Positions 28,309 to 38,889 of a stretch of DNA of 64,000 nucleotides are shown here, piece by piece. The first letter of the stretch is position 1. The number at the start of each line of letters is the position of its first letter. Source of the stretch: Roseovarius sp. THAF9 (GTDB lineage Bacteria; Pseudomonadota; Alphaproteobacteria; Rhodobacterales; Rhodobacteraceae); the NCBI RefSeq assembly GCF_009363715.1, contig NZ_CP045404.1:3874001-3938000 (forward strand). Direction: 5' to 3'. The translations under genes were made by a program, and so were the position numbers. Under the pieces are notes generated by a model. It was not told the DNA's origin. It saw only the letters and a list, made by a program, of their open reading frames with translations, and did not search any database.

Positions 28309-28754
28309 CCACGGATAACACGCTGCATTCGATTGCCGTTTCGCTGTTCAGCGAGGTTCTGGCGAACGAGCAGTTGATCCGGAGCCGGCTGAGCCGGGTG
28401 CTGCCGAAAGGCATGGAGATTTCGCATTTCTCGGTTCTGAACCACCTGGCGCGGGCCAATGGCGAGCGGAGCCCGGCGCAGCTGGCCAAGAGTTTTCACG
28501 TCACGCGCGGGGCGATGACCAACACGCTGAGCAAGCTGGAATGGGCGGGGTATGTGCATATCCGGCCCGACTGGGACGATGCGCGGCGCAAGATGGTGTC
28601 GATCAGCCCGGCCGGCACGCGCGCCAGGGATGCCGCGATTTCCGCCATCATGCCGCTGATCACAGAGGTGGTCGAAGAGTTGGGCGAGAGCAATGTGCGC
28701 GCCACCCTGCCCGTCCTGCGCGAAATGCGGGCGAAGCTGACGGATGAAAACTAG
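28299..28754 (+). CDS. MarR-family transcriptional regulator
   Basis: This 151-residue protein has the MarR winged helix: SHFSVLNHLARANGERSPAQ, FHVTRGAMTNTLSKLEWAGY, and the wing around RPDWDDARRKMVSISPAG. The only start upstream of the conserved region is a TTG at 28299, overlapping the nitrilase stop by 10 bp. It is the last gene of the grxC-nitrilase-marR unit. The ligand and target are unknown. Confidence 0.85.
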   Translation: MVVTTDNTLHSIAVSLFSEVLANEQLIRSRLSRVLPKGMEISHFSVLNHLARANGERSPAQLAKSFHVTRGAMTNTLSKLEWAGYVHIRPDWDDARRKMVSISPAGTRARDAAISAIMPLITEVVEELGESNVRATLPVLREMRAKLTDEN

Positions 28755-28762
28755 AACTTAAT

Positions 28763-29518
28763 TCAGGGCTTCACGCTGGTCGTGACGTAGTTCACGGCCA
28801 GGTCGCGGTCCGAAAGGGACCACGACCAACTGATTGGATTGAAGACGAACCCCTTGCGGTCGACCGGGTCGAGGCCGGCGTCGCGCAGAAGGCCGTAAAG
28901 CTCTTCCGGGGTGATGAACTTGTTCCAATCGTGAGTGCCCTTGGGCAGCCAGCGCATGATGACCTCCGCGCCGACGATGGCAGCGGCGAAGCTCTTGGCG
29001 GTCCGGTTGAGGGTGGAGCAGATATGCAGGCCGCCCGGTTTCAGGAGGCGCTGGCAGGCGGTGAGGTAGGTGGCGGGGTCGGCCACATGCTCGACCACTT
29101 CCATGTTCAGCACAACGTCGAACTGCTCGCCCGCGGCGGCAAGCGCCTCGGCGGTGGTGTTGCGATAGTCGATGTCGAGGCCGGATTGCGCGGCATGGAC
29201 CTGTGCCACCGGAATGTTGCCTGCCGCCGCGTCCGCCCCGACGACCGTCGCGCCGAGGCGGGCCATCGGTTCGGCCAGCAATCCGCCGCCGCAGCCGATA
29301 TCCAGCAACCGCAGGCCGGTGAACGGTTTCGCCGTTTTCAGGTCGCGGTCGAATTCCGCCGCGATCTGGGAGGTGATATAGTCCAGCCGGCAAGGATTGA
29401 GCATGTGCAGTGGCTTGAACTTGCCGTTCGGGTCCCACCATTCGGCGGCCATCGCCTCGAACTTGGAGACTTCTTCGGTGTCGATCGTGGTCGAGTTGGG
29501 TTGCATTCCGCGTTCCAT
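28763..29518 (-). CDS. ubiG: UbiG ubiquinone biosynthesis O-methyltransferase
   Basis: This 251-residue SAM enzyme carries out both O-methylations of ubiquinone synthesis. [21 protein letters not shown] and LNPCRLDYI are typical UbiG starts. The SAM motif is [20 protein letters not shown], and [15 protein letters not shown] is motif II. ATGs at 29518 and 29506 are both possible. It converges with the marR gene and is divergent from the proline iminopeptidase gene, 36 bp away. Confidence 0.94.
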   Translation of the reverse strand: MERGMQPNSTTIDTEEVSKFEAMAAEWWDPNGKFKPLHMLNPCRLDYITSQIAAEFDRDLKTAKPFTGLRLLDIGCGGGLLAEPMARLGATVVGADAAAGNIPVAQVHAAQSGLDIDYRNTTAEALAAAGEQFDVVLNMEVVEHVADPATYLTACQRLLKPGGLHICSTLNRTAKSFAAAIVGAEVIMRWLPKGTHDWNKFITPEELYGLLRDAGLDPVDRKGFVFNPISWSWSLSDRDLAVNYVTTSVKP

Positions 29519-29554
29519 GTGCTCAATGTCTCAGACGGTCTATATAGGACATTC

Positions 29555-30529
29555 ATGGACAAGTTTTCGAGCCAAAAGAGCGCAGCGCAATTCCTGTATC
29601 CGTCGATCGAGCCGTTCGACCGGCGAATGATGGACGTGGGTGATGGGCACACGATCTATGTCGAGCAGTCGGGCAATCCCGAAGGCACGCCCGTTGTGGT
29701 GCTGCATGGCGGACCGGGAGGCGGGTGCAGCCCGGCGATGCGGCGGTATTTCGACCCCAACCATTACCGGATCGTGCTGTTCGACCAGCGCGGCTGTGGC
29801 CGGTCGAAGCCGCATGCGAGCGTCGAGGACAACACGACATGGCACCTTGTGGCGGATATCGAGCGGATCCGCGATGCGCTGGGCATCGAGACATGGATCG
29901 TCTTCGGCGGAAGCTGGGGAGCGACGCTGGCGCTGATTTACGGCCAGAGCCATCCCGACGCGGTGGCGCATCTTGTGTTGCGCGGCGTCTTTACCATGAC
30001 GCAGCGGGAGCTGGACTGGTTCTATGGCGGAGGTGCCGGGCGGTTCTGGCCCGAGACATGGGCAAAGTTCCGGTCGCTGATCCCCGAGGATGAACAGGAC
30101 GACATGATCGGGGCCTATAACAAGCGCCTGTTTTCCGGCGATCGGGCCGAGGAGGTTCGGTTCGCCAAGGCGTGGAGTGCTTGGGAAAACGCGCTGGCCA
30201 CGGTCAATTCTAACGGCCAGAGCGGTGACAGCCCGGCGGATTATGCCCGTGCCTTTGCACGGCTGGAGAACCATTATTTCCGGCATGGTGGGTTTTTAGG
30301 GCAGGACGGCTATATCTACGATAACATGGACAAGCTGGCGGAAACGCCCGGTGTGATTGTGCAGGGGCGGTATGACATGATTTGCCCGCCCGAGGCGGCG
30401 CACCGGCTGTCAGGGCTGTGGCCGAAAGGCGATCTGCGGATCATTCCGGTGGCGGGGCATGCCTTGTCGGAGCCGGGGATCAGCGCCGAACTGGTGAAGA
30501 TCATGGACCGGATGGTAACCGGGCGATAG
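29555..30529 (+). CDS. pip: Proline iminopeptidase (peptidase S33)
   Basis: This 324-residue alpha/beta hydrolase releases N-terminal proline from peptides. It has the S33 pattern LHGGPGGGCSP (oxyanion loop), FDQRGCGRS, the nucleophile elbow GGSWGATLALIYGQSHP, and the late Asp and His in QGRYDMICPP and VAGHALSE. The length matches the family. TATATA upstream of the ATG may be the -10 element. Confidence 0.93.
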   Translation: MDKFSSQKSAAQFLYPSIEPFDRRMMDVGDGHTIYVEQSGNPEGTPVVVLHGGPGGGCSPAMRRYFDPNHYRIVLFDQRGCGRSKPHASVEDNTTWHLVADIERIRDALGIETWIVFGGSWGATLALIYGQSHPDAVAHLVLRGVFTMTQRELDWFYGGGAGRFWPETWAKFRSLIPEDEQDDMIGAYNKRLFSGDRAEEVRFAKAWSAWENALATVNSNGQSGDSPADYARAFARLENHYFRHGGFLGQDGYIYDNMDKLAETPGVIVQGRYDMICPPEAAHRLSGLWPKGDLRIIPVAGHALSEPGISAELVKIMDRMVTGR

Positions 30530-30583
30530 GGCCCTAGTCGAGGGAATACCGGAGGCAGTTTCTCTATGTCCCGGCTTTACCCC

Positions 30584-30612
30584 TTGCAGACTCACCCCGA
30601 CGGGCGTATATC
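30584..30612 (+). promoter_or_regulatory. Putative sigma-70 promoter of the rimP-nusA-infB operon
   Basis: TTGCAG (30584-30589) and TATATC (30607-30612) are separated by exactly 17 bp. Transcription would start near 30620 and give a leader of about 85 nt before rimP. Consensus-based prediction. Confidence 0.45.
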
Positions 30613-30668
30613 CCCTTTCAACAGCGGCGCGCTGGGGTCCACACCCGACGCTCCACCGGGAAAGACCA

Positions 30669-30691
30669 ACGGGCCGCGCGCCCGTTTTTTT
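30669..30691 (+). terminator. Terminator hairpin in the rimP leader (possible attenuator)
   Basis: ACGGGC (30669-30674), a 5-base loop, GCCCGT (30680-30685) and a run of seven T residues form a standard intrinsic terminator that stops 16 bp before the rimP ATG. As it lies between the likely promoter and the first gene, it could end a previous transcript, or attenuate the nusA operon and release a short leader RNA. Confidence 0.7.
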
Positions 30692-30706
30692 GTGTTTGAA
30701 AGACCC

Positions 30707-31279
30707 ATGAGCAACGACCTGATTGCAAAATCCTCGATGGATCGGCGGCTGGCCGAGATCGTCACCCCTGTCATAGAGGACATGGGGTTCGAGTTGGTGC
30801 GCGTGCGTCTGATGGGCGGAAAGACCGCGACTTTGCAGATCATGGCCGAGCGGCCCGAGGGTGGTATCGAGGTGGACGAGTGCGCCGAGATTTCCACCGC
30901 CATCAGCGCCGTGCTGGATGTGGAAGACCCGATCGTCGATGAGTATACGCTGGAAGTGTCGAGCCCCGGCATCGACCGGCCGCTGACCCGGCTGAAGGAT
31001 TTCGACGAGTTCGAGGGCTATGAGGCGAAGCTGGAGACCCACGAGCTGATCGACGGGCGCAAGCGGTTCAAGGGCGTTCTGGCCGGGACCGAGGGCGGCG
31101 AAGTGCTGATCAACGTCGAGGAAGGCACCATCGGGCTTCATTTCGACTGGCTGGCGGATGCCAAGCTGGTTCTGACCGATGAGCTGATCAAGGACATGCT
31201 GAAGGCGCGCAAGGAAGCGGGCGTTCTGAACGAAGACAATTTTGACGACATAGAGACTGACTCGTCCGAGGAGACCTGA
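30707..31279 (+). CDS. rimP: Ribosome maturation factor RimP
   Basis: This 190-residue protein helps assemble the 30S subunit. It starts [19 protein letters not shown] and contains [39 protein letters not shown] and [13 protein letters not shown], the conserved RimP segments. The C-terminal domain is [21 protein letters not shown] longer upstream extension of the frame runs through the leader terminator and is rejected. nusA follows after 4 bp. Confidence 0.95.
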   Translation: MSNDLIAKSSMDRRLAEIVTPVIEDMGFELVRVRLMGGKTATLQIMAERPEGGIEVDECAEISTAISAVLDVEDPIVDEYTLEVSSPGIDRPLTRLKDFDEFEGYEAKLETHELIDGRKRFKGVLAGTEGGEVLINVEEGTIGLHFDWLADAKLVLTDELIKDMLKARKEAGVLNEDNFDDIETDSSEET

Positions 31280-31283
31280 GACA

Positions 31284-32915
31284 ATGGCTATTACCTCTGC
31301 CAACCAGCTTGAGCTTTTGCAGACCGCCGAAGCGGTGGCGCGGGAGAAGATGATCGACCCGAGCCTTGTGATCGAGGCGATGGAAGAAAGCCTTTCGCGC
31401 GCGGCCAAGAGCCGGTACGGCGCCGAGATGGACATCCGCGTCAGCATCGACCGCAAGACCGGCAAGGCGACGTTCACCCGCGTGCGCACCGTGGTCGAGG
31501 ACGAGGAGCTGGAGAATTACCAGGCGGAGTTCACGGTCGAGCAGGCCAAGCAATACCTGGATGACCCCAAGGTCGGTGACACGTTCGTCGAGGAAGTGCC
31601 CCCCGTGGACATGGGCCGGATCGCCGCGCAGAGCGCCAAGCAGGTGATTTTGCAAAAGGTGCGCGAGGCCGAGCGCGACCGCCAGTACGAGGAGTTCAAG
31701 GACCGTGCCGGCACGATTATCAACGGCGTGGTCAAGCGCGAGGAATACGGCAACGTCATCGTCGATGTGGGTGCGGGCGAAGCGATCCTGCGCCGGAACG
31801 AGAAGATCGGGCGCGAAAGCTATCGCCCGAATGACCGGATCCGCTGCTACATCAAGGATGTGCGCCGCGAGGCCCGTGGGCCGCAGATTTTCTTGAGCCG
31901 CACCGCGCCGGAGTTCATGGCGGAACTGTTCAAGATGGAAGTGCCGGAGATTTATGACGGCATCATAGACATCAAGGCCGTGGCCCGCGACCCAGGCTCC
32001 CGCGCCAAGATCGCGGTGATTTCCTATGACAACTCGATCGACCCCGTGGGCGCCTGCGTCGGTATGCGCGGCAGCCGTGTGCAGGCCGTGGTGAACGAGC
32101 TTCAGGGTGAGAAGATCGACATCATTCCGTGGAACGAGGACCAGCCGACCTTCCTGGTGAACGCACTGCAACCCGCCGAGGTGAGCAAGGTGGTTCTGGA
32201 CGAGGAAGCCGAACGGATCGAGGTTGTCGTGCCGGAAGATCAGCTTTCGCTGGCGATCGGGCGGCGTGGTCAGAACGTGCGTCTGGCAAGCCAGCTGACC
32301 AACCTTGACATCGACATCATGACCGAGGCCGAGGACAGCGAGCGCCGTCAGAAGGAATTCGAAGAGCGCACCAAGCTGTTCATGGACACGCTGGACCTTG
32401 ATGAATTCTTTGCGCAGCTTCTGGTGTCGGAAGGCTTTACCAACCTCGACGAGGTTGCCTATGTCGAGATCGAAGAACTGTTGGTAATTGACGGCGTCGA
32501 CGAGGATACGGCCAACGAATTGCAGGCGCGTGCGCGTGACGTTCTGGAGGCACAGGCCAAGGAAGCGCTGGAAAAAGCCCGCGCGCTAGGAGCCGAGGAC
32601 AGCCTTATTGAATTCGAGGGCCTGACACCCCAGATGGTACTGGCGCTGGCCGAAGATGACGTGAAAACGCTGGAAGATTTCGCCACCTGCGCCGACTGGG
32701 AACTGGCGGGTGGCTGGACCACCGTGGATGGCGAGCGCGTCAAGGATGACGGCGTGTTGGAACCTTTCGAAGTATCGCTGGACGAGGCGCAGGACCTTGT
32801 AATGACCGCGCGGGTCATGCTTGGCTGGGTCGATCCGGATGATCTGCACGCCGACGAGGACGCCGAGGACGAGGCCGGCGCTGAAGGTGACACCGCAGAG
32901 GAGGCCGAGGCCTGA
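31284..32915 (+). CDS. nusA: Transcription termination/antitermination factor NusA
   Basis: This 543-residue RNA polymerase-binding factor is divided in the usual way. The N-terminal polymerase-binding domain comes first. The S1 domain follows ([19 protein letters not shown]), then two KH domains with [18 protein letters not shown] and [15 protein letters not shown]. The C-terminus holds helix-hairpin-helix repeats and an acidic tail ([20 protein letters not shown]). It sits in the conserved rimP-nusA-ylxR-infB order. Confidence 0.97.
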   Translation: MAITSANQLELLQTAEAVAREKMIDPSLVIEAMEESLSRAAKSRYGAEMDIRVSIDRKTGKATFTRVRTVVEDEELENYQAEFTVEQAKQYLDDPKVGDTFVEEVPPVDMGRIAAQSAKQVILQKVREAERDRQYEEFKDRAGTIINGVVKREEYGNVIVDVGAGEAILRRNEKIGRESYRPNDRIRCYIKDVRREARGPQIFLSRTAPEFMAELFKMEVPEIYDGIIDIKAVARDPGSRAKIAVISYDNSIDPVGACVGMRGSRVQAVVNELQGEKIDIIPWNEDQPTFLVNALQPAEVSKVVLDEEAERIEVVVPEDQLSLAIGRRGQNVRLASQLTNLDIDIMTEAEDSERRQKEFEERTKLFMDTLDLDEFFAQLLVSEGFTNLDEVAYVEIEELLVIDGVDEDTANELQARARDVLEAQAKEALEKARALGAEDSLIEFEGLTPQMVLALAEDDVKTLEDFATCADWELAGGWTTVDGERVKDDGVLEPFEVSLDEAQDLVMTARVMLGWVDPDDLHADEDAEDEAGAEGDTAEEAEA

Positions 32916-32940
32916 TGCGTCAGGCCTCGTAGGCGTTGAT

Positions 32941-33564
32941 ATGGGGCGCGGTGGACAGCCCAAGGACCGGACGAATGGTCCCGAGCGCAAGTGTATTGCC
33001 ACCGGCGAGGTGCGCCCGAAACATGGGTTGATCCGGTTCGCCATCGGCCCCGAAGGTCAGGTGGTTCCGGATATCCTGGAGAAACTGCCGGGCCGGGGCA
33101 TCTGGGTAAGCTCCACGCGGCAGGCGCTGGAAACGGCGGTGAAGAAGGGCCTGTTCTCGCGCGGTGCCAAGCAGAGCGTCACGGTGCGCGACGGGCTGGT
33201 CGAGCAGGTCGAGGCAATGCTGGCGCGACGGGTCGTGGAATTACTGAGCTTGGCGCGCAAAGGCGGGCAGGCGGTGGCCGGATACGAGAAGGTCAAGGAC
33301 TGGCTGGCCAAGGAAGAGGCCGAAGTTCTGATCCAAGCGAGCGACGGGTCCGCGCGCGGGAAGACGAAACTGAGCACGCCCTATGGCGGTAGCTGGATCG
33401 GCTGGATCACCGCCGATGAGCTGGGCCAGGCCTTTGGGCGTGAAACAAGCATCCACGCTGCACTCGCTGCTGGCGGTTTGTGCGAGCGTGTTGTAGAGGA
33501 GGCGGCAAGACTCAAGGGCTTGCGCGTCACGGACGGGGAACGACCCCGCCGGAAAGGAAGTTGA
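32941..33564 (+). CDS. YlxR-domain RNA-binding protein (DUF448), with C-terminal L7Ae-like region
   Basis: This 207-residue protein carries the YlxR domain at its N-terminus: ERKCIATGEVRPKHGLIRF and LPGRGIWVSSTRQALE. The C-terminal half (VVELLSLARKGGQAVAGYEK) resembles an L7Ae/YlxQ-like RNA-binding domain, a fusion common in alphaproteobacteria. The ATG at 32941 is the first plausible start after the nusA stop. Its place between nusA and infB supports a role in translation or transcription. Confidence 0.88.
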   Translation: MGRGGQPKDRTNGPERKCIATGEVRPKHGLIRFAIGPEGQVVPDILEKLPGRGIWVSSTRQALETAVKKGLFSRGAKQSVTVRDGLVEQVEAMLARRVVELLSLARKGGQAVAGYEKVKDWLAKEEAEVLIQASDGSARGKTKLSTPYGGSWIGWITADELGQAFGRETSIHAALAAGGLCERVVEEAARLKGLRVTDGERPRRKGS

Positions 33565-33569
33565 GATAG

Positions 33570-36074
33570 ATGAGCGACAACGACGGAAAGAAAACTCTGG
33601 GTGTGCGTGGTGGTGGCGGTCCTCGGTCGGGGAACGTCAAGCAGAGCTTTAGCCATGGCCGCACCAAGAACGTCGTGGTGGAAACCAAGCGCAAGCGCGT
33701 CGTGAAGCCCAAACCGGGTGCTGCGGCGCCTGCGCCGGGTGGCGCCAAGGCGGGTGCGCCCGGATCTGCATCGAAACGCCCGGCGGGGATCTCTGACGAG
33801 GAGATGGAACGCCGGATGAAGGCGCTTGCCGCCGCCAAGGAACGCGAGGCGGAAGAGGCCGCCCAGCGCGAGGCCGAGGCGAAGGACCGCGAGGAAGAGA
33901 AACAGCGCCGCCGCGAGGAGGCCGAGGCCAAGGAGCGCGAACAGCGTGAGGCCGAGGAACGCGCCAAGGCGAAGGCCGACGAGGAAGAGCGCAAGAAGCG
34001 TGAGGAAGCGGACGCCGCCAAGCAGGCTGCCGCCGCTGCCGCGGCCCCGCCGGCAGAAGAGACGCAGGCGCGTGCACCCAAGCAGGCCCCACGCAGCAAG
34101 GCGCCGGAGCGCGACCAGCGCGGCGATGATGGCCGTGGCAAGAGCAAGGGCCGTGGTGGCGACGATGGTGGCCGCCGGTCCGGGAAGCTGACGCTGAACC
34201 AGGCGCTTTCGGGTGGTGAAGGCGGCCGACAGAAATCCATGGCTGCCATGAAGCGCAAGCAGGAACGCGCCCGGCAAAAGGCCATGGGCGGCACGCAGGA
34301 CCGTGAAAAGGTCGTGCGCGATGTGCAGGTGCCCGAGGCGATCGTGGTCAGCGAGTTGGCCAACCGTATGGCCGAACGCGTGGGCGACGTGGTCAAAGCG
34401 CTGATGAACAACGGCATGATGGTCACGCAGAACCAGTCGATCGATGCCGATACCGCCGAGCTGATCGTCGAGGAATTCGGTCACCGTATCGTCCGGGTCA
34501 GCGATTCGGACGTGGAAGACGTGATCGATTCGGTCGATGACAAGGAATCTGATCTGCAGCCGCGTCCGCCGGTGATCACGATCATGGGTCACGTGGACCA
34601 CGGCAAGACATCTCTGTTGGACGCAATTCGCGATGCCAAGGTCGTGGCTGGCGAGGCCGGGGGCATCACCCAACATATCGGCGCCTACCAGGTGACGACC
34701 GATGGCGGGGCTGTTCTGAGCTTCCTCGACACACCGGGTCACGCCGCGTTCACCAGCATGCGCGCCCGCGGTGCGCATGTGACCGACATCGTGGTTCTGG
34801 TGGTGGCTGCCGACGATTCGGTGATGCCGCAGACGATCGAGGCCATCAACCACGCCAAGGCCGCCGAAGTGCCGATGATCGTGGCGATCAACAAGTGCGA
34901 CAAGCCCGAGGCGAACCCCGACAAGGTGCGCACCGAACTGCTGCAGCACGAGGTGATCGTCGAGGCGATGTCGGGCGACGTGCAGGATGTCGAAGTGTCG
35001 GCCCAGACGGGCCAGGGCCTGGACGAATTGCTGGAAGCCATCGCGCTGCAATCCGAGATCCTGGAGCTGAAAGCGAACCCGGATCGCGCCGCCGAAGGTG
35101 CAGTGATCGAGGCGCAGCTGGATGTGGGCCGTGGCCCCGTGGCGACGGTTCTCGTGCAGCGCGGGACGCTGAAACAGGGCGATATCTTCGTGGTGGGCGA
35201 GCAGTACGGCAAGGTCCGTGCGCTGATCAACGACCGCGGTGAGCGCGTGAAGGAAGCCGGCCCGTCGGTGCCCGTCGAGGTTCTTGGCCTCAATGGCACG
35301 CCCGAGGCGGGTGACGTTCTGAACGTGGTGAAATCCGAAGGTCAGGCGCGTGAGATCGCCGAGTACCGCGAGAAGGCCGCGAAGGAAAAACGCGCGGCTG
35401 CTGGTGCGGGTACGACGCTTGAACAGCTTCTGGCGCAGGCCAAGGAGAACGAGAACGTCAAGGAACTGCCGATTCTGGTCAAGGCCGACGTGCAAGGCTC
35501 TGCCGAGGCGATTGTTCAGGCGATGGACAAGATCGGCAACGACGAGGTGCGCGTGCGCGTGCTGCACTCGGGCGTTGGCGCGATCACCGAATCCGATATC
35601 GGCCTTGCTGAAGCGTCGGGTGCGCCTGTGATCGGCTTTAACGTGCGGGCCAATGCGCCGGCGCGGAATTCAGCGAACCAGAAGGGCGTCGAGATCCGTT
35701 ATTACAGCGTGATCTATGACCTTGTGGATGACGTGAAGGCGGCCGCCAGCGGCCTGCTGGGGGCGGAAATTCGCGAGAACTTCATCGGGTACGCCGAGAT
35801 CCGGGAGGTCTTCAAGGTCACGGGCGTCGGCAAGGTTGCGGGCTGTCTGGTGACCGAAGGTATCGCCCGCCGGTCGGCCGGTGTGCGCCTGCTGCGTGAC
35901 GATGTGGTGATCCACGAAGGCACGCTGAAGACGCTGAAGCGCTTCAAGGACGAAGTGTCCGAGGTGCAATCCGGCCAGGAATGCGGCATGGCGTTCGAGA
36001 AATACGAGGACATCCGCGAAGGCGACGTGATCGAGATTTTCGAGCGTGAGGAGTTTGAGCGTAAACTCGATTGA
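33570..36074 (+). CDS. infB: Translation initiation factor IF-2
   Basis: This 834-residue GTPase places initiator tRNA on the 30S subunit. A long charged N-terminus (about residues 70-180, rich in Glu, Lys and Arg) is predicted coiled coil. The G domain has [25 protein letters not shown] and [11 protein letters not shown]-terminal IF-2 domains end [20 protein letters not shown]. It is the last gene of its operon and is followed by a strong terminator. Confidence 0.97.
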   Translation: MSDNDGKKTLGVRGGGGPRSGNVKQSFSHGRTKNVVVETKRKRVVKPKPGAAAPAPGGAKAGAPGSASKRPAGISDEEMERRMKALAAAKEREAEEAAQREAEAKDREEEKQRRREEAEAKEREQREAEERAKAKADEEERKKREEADAAKQAAAAAAAPPAEETQARAPKQAPRSKAPERDQRGDDGRGKSKGRGGDDGGRRSGKLTLNQALSGGEGGRQKSMAAMKRKQERARQKAMGGTQDREKVVRDVQVPEAIVVSELANRMAERVGDVVKALMNNGMMVTQNQSIDADTAELIVEEFGHRIVRVSDSDVEDVIDSVDDKESDLQPRPPVITIMGHVDHGKTSLLDAIRDAKVVAGEAGGITQHIGAYQVTTDGGAVLSFLDTPGHAAFTSMRARGAHVTDIVVLVVAADDSVMPQTIEAINHAKAAEVPMIVAINKCDKPEANPDKVRTELLQHEVIVEAMSGDVQDVEVSAQTGQGLDELLEAIALQSEILELKANPDRAAEGAVIEAQLDVGRGPVATVLVQRGTLKQGDIFVVGEQYGKVRALINDRGERVKEAGPSVPVEVLGLNGTPEAGDVLNVVKSEGQAREIAEYREKAAKEKRAAAGAGTTLEQLLAQAKENENVKELPILVKADVQGSAEAIVQAMDKIGNDEVRVRVLHSGVGAITESDIGLAEASGAPVIGFNVRANAPARNSANQKGVEIRYYSVIYDLVDDVKAAASGLLGAEIRENFIGYAEIREVFKVTGVGKVAGCLVTEGIARRSAGVRLLRDDVVIHEGTLKTLKRFKDEVSEVQSGQECGMAFEKYEDIREGDVIEIFEREEFERKLD

Positions 36075-36096
36075 GGCTTGTCAGAGACTGATTTGG

Positions 36097-36127
36097 AAAA
36101 GGGCGGCCTGTTTGGCCGCCCTTTTTT
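36097..36127 (+). terminator. Rho-independent terminator after infB
   Basis: GGGCGGCC (36101-36108) and GGCCGCCC (36114-36121) form a perfect 8-bp stem with a TGTTT loop, flanked by AAAA before and TTTTTT after. The flanking A and T runs make it potentially bidirectional, but mutT on the other strand ends at 36192. Confidence 0.9.
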
Positions 36128-36191
36128 GTACGGCGCGCCAAATCTTTTGGGAAAATATTTGGCAAAAGCTTTCATAAAGCTTTTACGGGTG

Positions 36192-36590
36192 TCAGAGCCA
36201 GTCGCGGAGGATCGGAATGAGGGGGATGTCCGCGGGTGGCATCGGGTAGTCGCGCAATGCGTTGGGCCGGACCCATTTCAGCGCCTGTTCTTCACGCGAT
36301 TGGGGCATGCCGTCCCACTTGCGGCAGGCAAAGAGCGGCATCAGCAGGTGAAAGTCGTCGTAGCTATGGCTGGCGAAGGTCAGCGGCGCGAGGCAGCTTT
36401 CCCAGGTATTGATGCCAAGCTCTTCTTCCAGTTCGCGGATAAGCGCGACCTCGGGCGTTTCACCCGGTTCGACCTTTCCGCCGGGGAATTCCCAGAGGCC
36501 GGCCATGGATTTGCCCTCGGGGCGTTGTGCCAGAAGGATGCGACCGTCGACGTCGATCAAGGCGACGGCAGACACGAGTATCGTTTTCAA
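36192..36590 (-). CDS. mutT: MutT-type Nudix hydrolase (8-oxo-dGTP diphosphatase)
   Basis: This 132-residue enzyme has the Nudix box GGKVEPGETPEVALIRELEE followed by ELGI and the MutT-like start LVSAVALIDVDGRILLAQRP. It would sanitise oxidised nucleotides. It ends with IPLIPILRDWL. The start is a TTG at 36590 that overlaps the argJ stop in TTGA, a variant of the usual ATGA overlap. Confidence 0.9.
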   Translation of the reverse strand: MKTILVSAVALIDVDGRILLAQRPEGKSMAGLWEFPGGKVEPGETPEVALIRELEEELGINTWESCLAPLTFASHSYDDFHLLMPLFACRKWDGMPQSREEQALKWVRPNALRDYPMPPADIPLIPILRDWL

Positions 36591-37816
36591 GACCGATAAT
36601 CCGCGTTGATCGAGATATAGCCGTGGGTCAGGTCGCAGGTCCAGACATGGGCGGTGCCGCCGCCCAGACCGAGATCGACATGGATGGTGATCTCCTGGTT
36701 CTTCATGTGCGCGGCGCCGTCCTCTTCGCGGTAATCGGGACTAACCCAGCCTTTCTCGGCCACCAACGTGTCGCCGAACCAGATCGACAGCGTGTCGCGA
36801 TCGGCAGGCGCGCCGGATTTGCCGATGGCCATGACGATCCGCCCCCAGTTGGGGTCTTCGCCGGCGATTGCGGTTTTCACCAGCGGCGAGTTGGCGATGG
36901 CGAGGCCGTGGGTCTTGGCGTCATTGTCGCTGGAGGCGCCGGTCACGGAGATGGTGACGAACTTGGTCGCCCCTTCGCCGTCGCGGACAACCTGGTGGGC
37001 GAGATCGAGCATGACGCCGCGCAGCGCCTCCATGAAGCCGACGCTGTGATCGGTGACGCGGACGCCCGAGGCGCCGGTGGCGGCAACGAGAAGCGTGTCG
37101 GAGGTGGAGGTGTCGCTGTCGACGGTGATGCAGTTGAACGTTTTCTCATTCAGAGCCGAGACCATCTGTTGCAGATGCTCTCGGTCGATGGCGGCGTCCG
37201 TGAAGATGTAGACCAGCATGGTCGCCATGTCCGGCGCGATCATGCCGGAGCCCTTGGCGATGCCGGCGATGCGCACCTCCTGCCCTTCGAACATGAGGGT
37301 CGCACTGGCCCCCTTGGGATAGGTGTCGGTGGTCATGATCGCGCGCGCGGCGTCCTCGATACCGTCGGGGGAAAGCTTGTGCTCAAGTTCGGACAGTTTC
37401 GCGGTGATGCGCTCGTGTTTCAGAGGCTCGCCGATGACACCGGTGGAAGAGCTGAAAATACGCGATTCCGGCAGGGATAGGGTCTGTGCGACGGCATTCG
37501 TCACCGCCTTGACCGACTCCGCTCCGTTGCGCCCGGTAAAGGCGTTGGAATTGCCGGAATTGACGATGATCGCCGCACCCTCTGCGGATTGGAAGGCGAT
37601 CTTTTCCTGGCAGTCGAGCACCGCGGCGGAGCGCGTCGCGGACCGGGTAAAGACCCCCGCCATGGCCGTGCCCGGCGCCAGCCGCGCCAGCATCACATCC
37701 GTGCGGCCGACATAGCGCACGCCGGCCTCGACGCTGGCAAACTCCACACCGCCGATGGCGGGAAGTTCCGGAAATTTAGCAGGCGCCAGTGGCGACACGG
37801 CGAGGGTCTTGGCCAT
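36587..37816 (-). CDS. argJ: Bifunctional ornithine acetyltransferase / N-acetylglutamate synthase
   Basis: This 409-residue enzyme transfers the acetyl group in the cyclic arginine pathway. The self-cleavage region is KGSGMIAPDMATMLVYIF, with cleavage expected before the Thr of MAT. NCITVDSDTSTSDTLLVAATG, given here only in part (VDSDTSTSDT), is also diagnostic. VNSGNSNAFTGRNG is near the N-terminus. It lies between a parvulin gene (2-bp gap) and mutT (overlap), so the three are likely one operon. Confidence 0.96.
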   Translation of the reverse strand: MAKTLAVSPLAPAKFPELPAIGGVEFASVEAGVRYVGRTDVMLARLAPGTAMAGVFTRSATRSAAVLDCQEKIAFQSAEGAAIIVNSGNSNAFTGRNGAESVKAVTNAVAQTLSLPESRIFSSSTGVIGEPLKHERITAKLSELEHKLSPDGIEDAARAIMTTDTYPKGASATLMFEGQEVRIAGIAKGSGMIAPDMATMLVYIFTDAAIDREHLQQMVSALNEKTFNCITVDSDTSTSDTLLVAATGASGVRVTDHSVGFMEALRGVMLDLAHQVVRDGEGATKFVTISVTGASSDNDAKTHGLAIANSPLVKTAIAGEDPNWGRIVMAIGKSGAPADRDTLSIWFGDTLVAEKGWVSPDYREEDGAAHMKNQEITIHVDLGLGGGTAHVWTCDLTHGYISINADYRS

Positions 37817-37818
37817 TG

Positions 37819-38703
37819 TCAGTTCTCCAGAAGTTCGAGCGCGTCGATCACGGTGGGGTCGATTTCCTCGAGATCGATGCGGTCGATCTCGGCGTTGGAC
37901 TCCAGGCTTTCGATATGGGCTTCGAGTGCGCCCTGCTGAAGCTGCGCTGTCAGTTCGTCGCGCACGGTGTCCAGCGCGGGACGTTCCTTGTTGCGTGTCT
38001 CGGCCAGCGTTATCACGTGCCAGCCGAAATCGGTTTTCACCGGGTCGGAGACTTCACCCGGTTCGAGCGCCGCCACGGCGTCGAAGAACGTGGCGACCAT
38101 GTCGCCGGCGCCGAACCAGCCGAGATCGCCGCCTGAGGCACCGGAGGGCCCGGTGGATTTTTCGCGGGCCAAGGCGGCGAAATCGGCATCGCCTTCGAGC
38201 GCGGTCACCAGTTCCTGCGCCTCTTCCTCGGTTTCCACGAGGATGTGCGAAGCGCGGTATTCGGTTTCCTGCACATCAGCGGGGTATTGCTCTTCGTAGG
38301 CCGCTTGCAGGTCTTCGTCGGAGGGGGCCTGCTGCATCACGCCGGCCATGACCTCGCCGGCGATGATGGCGCGTTCCTCGTTCTCGATCGAGACCTGGCT
38401 GCGCAGGGAAGGCTCGCCCTCCAGCGACTGGTTCAGCAGGGTATGCTGGATCAGTTGGTCGACGATGCCCTGCAACAGGAGGTTCGGCGGGAACTGGTTG
38501 TATTGCTGTGGCAAGGTGGCGCGCAGCGCGATGACGTGGGCCAGAGTGATCTCGGTGCCGTTGACCGTGGCGACGACCTGGCCGACATCTGCGTCGGGCG
38601 CCGCGTCAGTCTCTGTCTCGGCCGTTTCCTGGGCCAGGGCGCCATGAGCGAGCATGGCGGTGGCGCAGGCGGCGGTCAGAAGCGACTTGATCGGATGTGA
38701 CAT
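37819..38703 (-). CDS. Exported parvulin-type peptidyl-prolyl isomerase
   Basis: This 294-residue protein begins with a signal peptide (LLTAACATAMLAHGALAQE). The N-terminal SurA-like helical region comes first. The parvulin domain follows around residues 150-240, with YRASHILVETEEEAQELVTA, GASGGDLGWFGAGDMVATF and SDPVKTDFGWHVITL. It likely helps fold exported proteins in the periplasm. It heads the parvulin-argJ-mutT group and is divergent from secA. Confidence 0.9.
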   Translation of the reverse strand: MSHPIKSLLTAACATAMLAHGALAQETAETETDAAPDADVGQVVATVNGTEITLAHVIALRATLPQQYNQFPPNLLLQGIVDQLIQHTLLNQSLEGEPSLRSQVSIENEERAIIAGEVMAGVMQQAPSDEDLQAAYEEQYPADVQETEYRASHILVETEEEAQELVTALEGDADFAALAREKSTGPSGASGGDLGWFGAGDMVATFFDAVAALEPGEVSDPVKTDFGWHVITLAETRNKERPALDTVRDELTAQLQQGALEAHIESLESNAEIDRIDLEEIDPTVIDALELLEN

Positions 38704-38749
38704 GGAAAACCCTTTGCTTTCTCGCGCCGGGACGCGGCGCGTTGTGACG

Positions 38750-38778
38750 TTGACAGTCCATGAGCGGCCCCTTACATC
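38750..38778 (+). promoter_or_regulatory. Putative sigma-70 promoter of secA
   Basis: A perfect TTGACA at 38750-38755 and TACATC at 38773-38778 are separated by 17 bp, about 110 bp before the secA ATG and pointing towards it. The stretch between the two divergent genes (38704-38889) contains no other feature I can support. Confidence 0.4.
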
Positions 38779-38889
38779 GCCTTATGATCAAAGGCAGGGC
38801 CGTCCCCTTGGGCCCGTTCTAGGGCGGTGCGGCGGACGGGGCAAGCGATTGCCTTTCACGAGATAGTCAAAGACCGGAACGGATAGGAT

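Noticed and set aside
33381..35567. A 728-codon minus-strand frame across infB
   Set aside because: Antisense to the IF-2 G domain and coiled coil; composition is that of a shadow.
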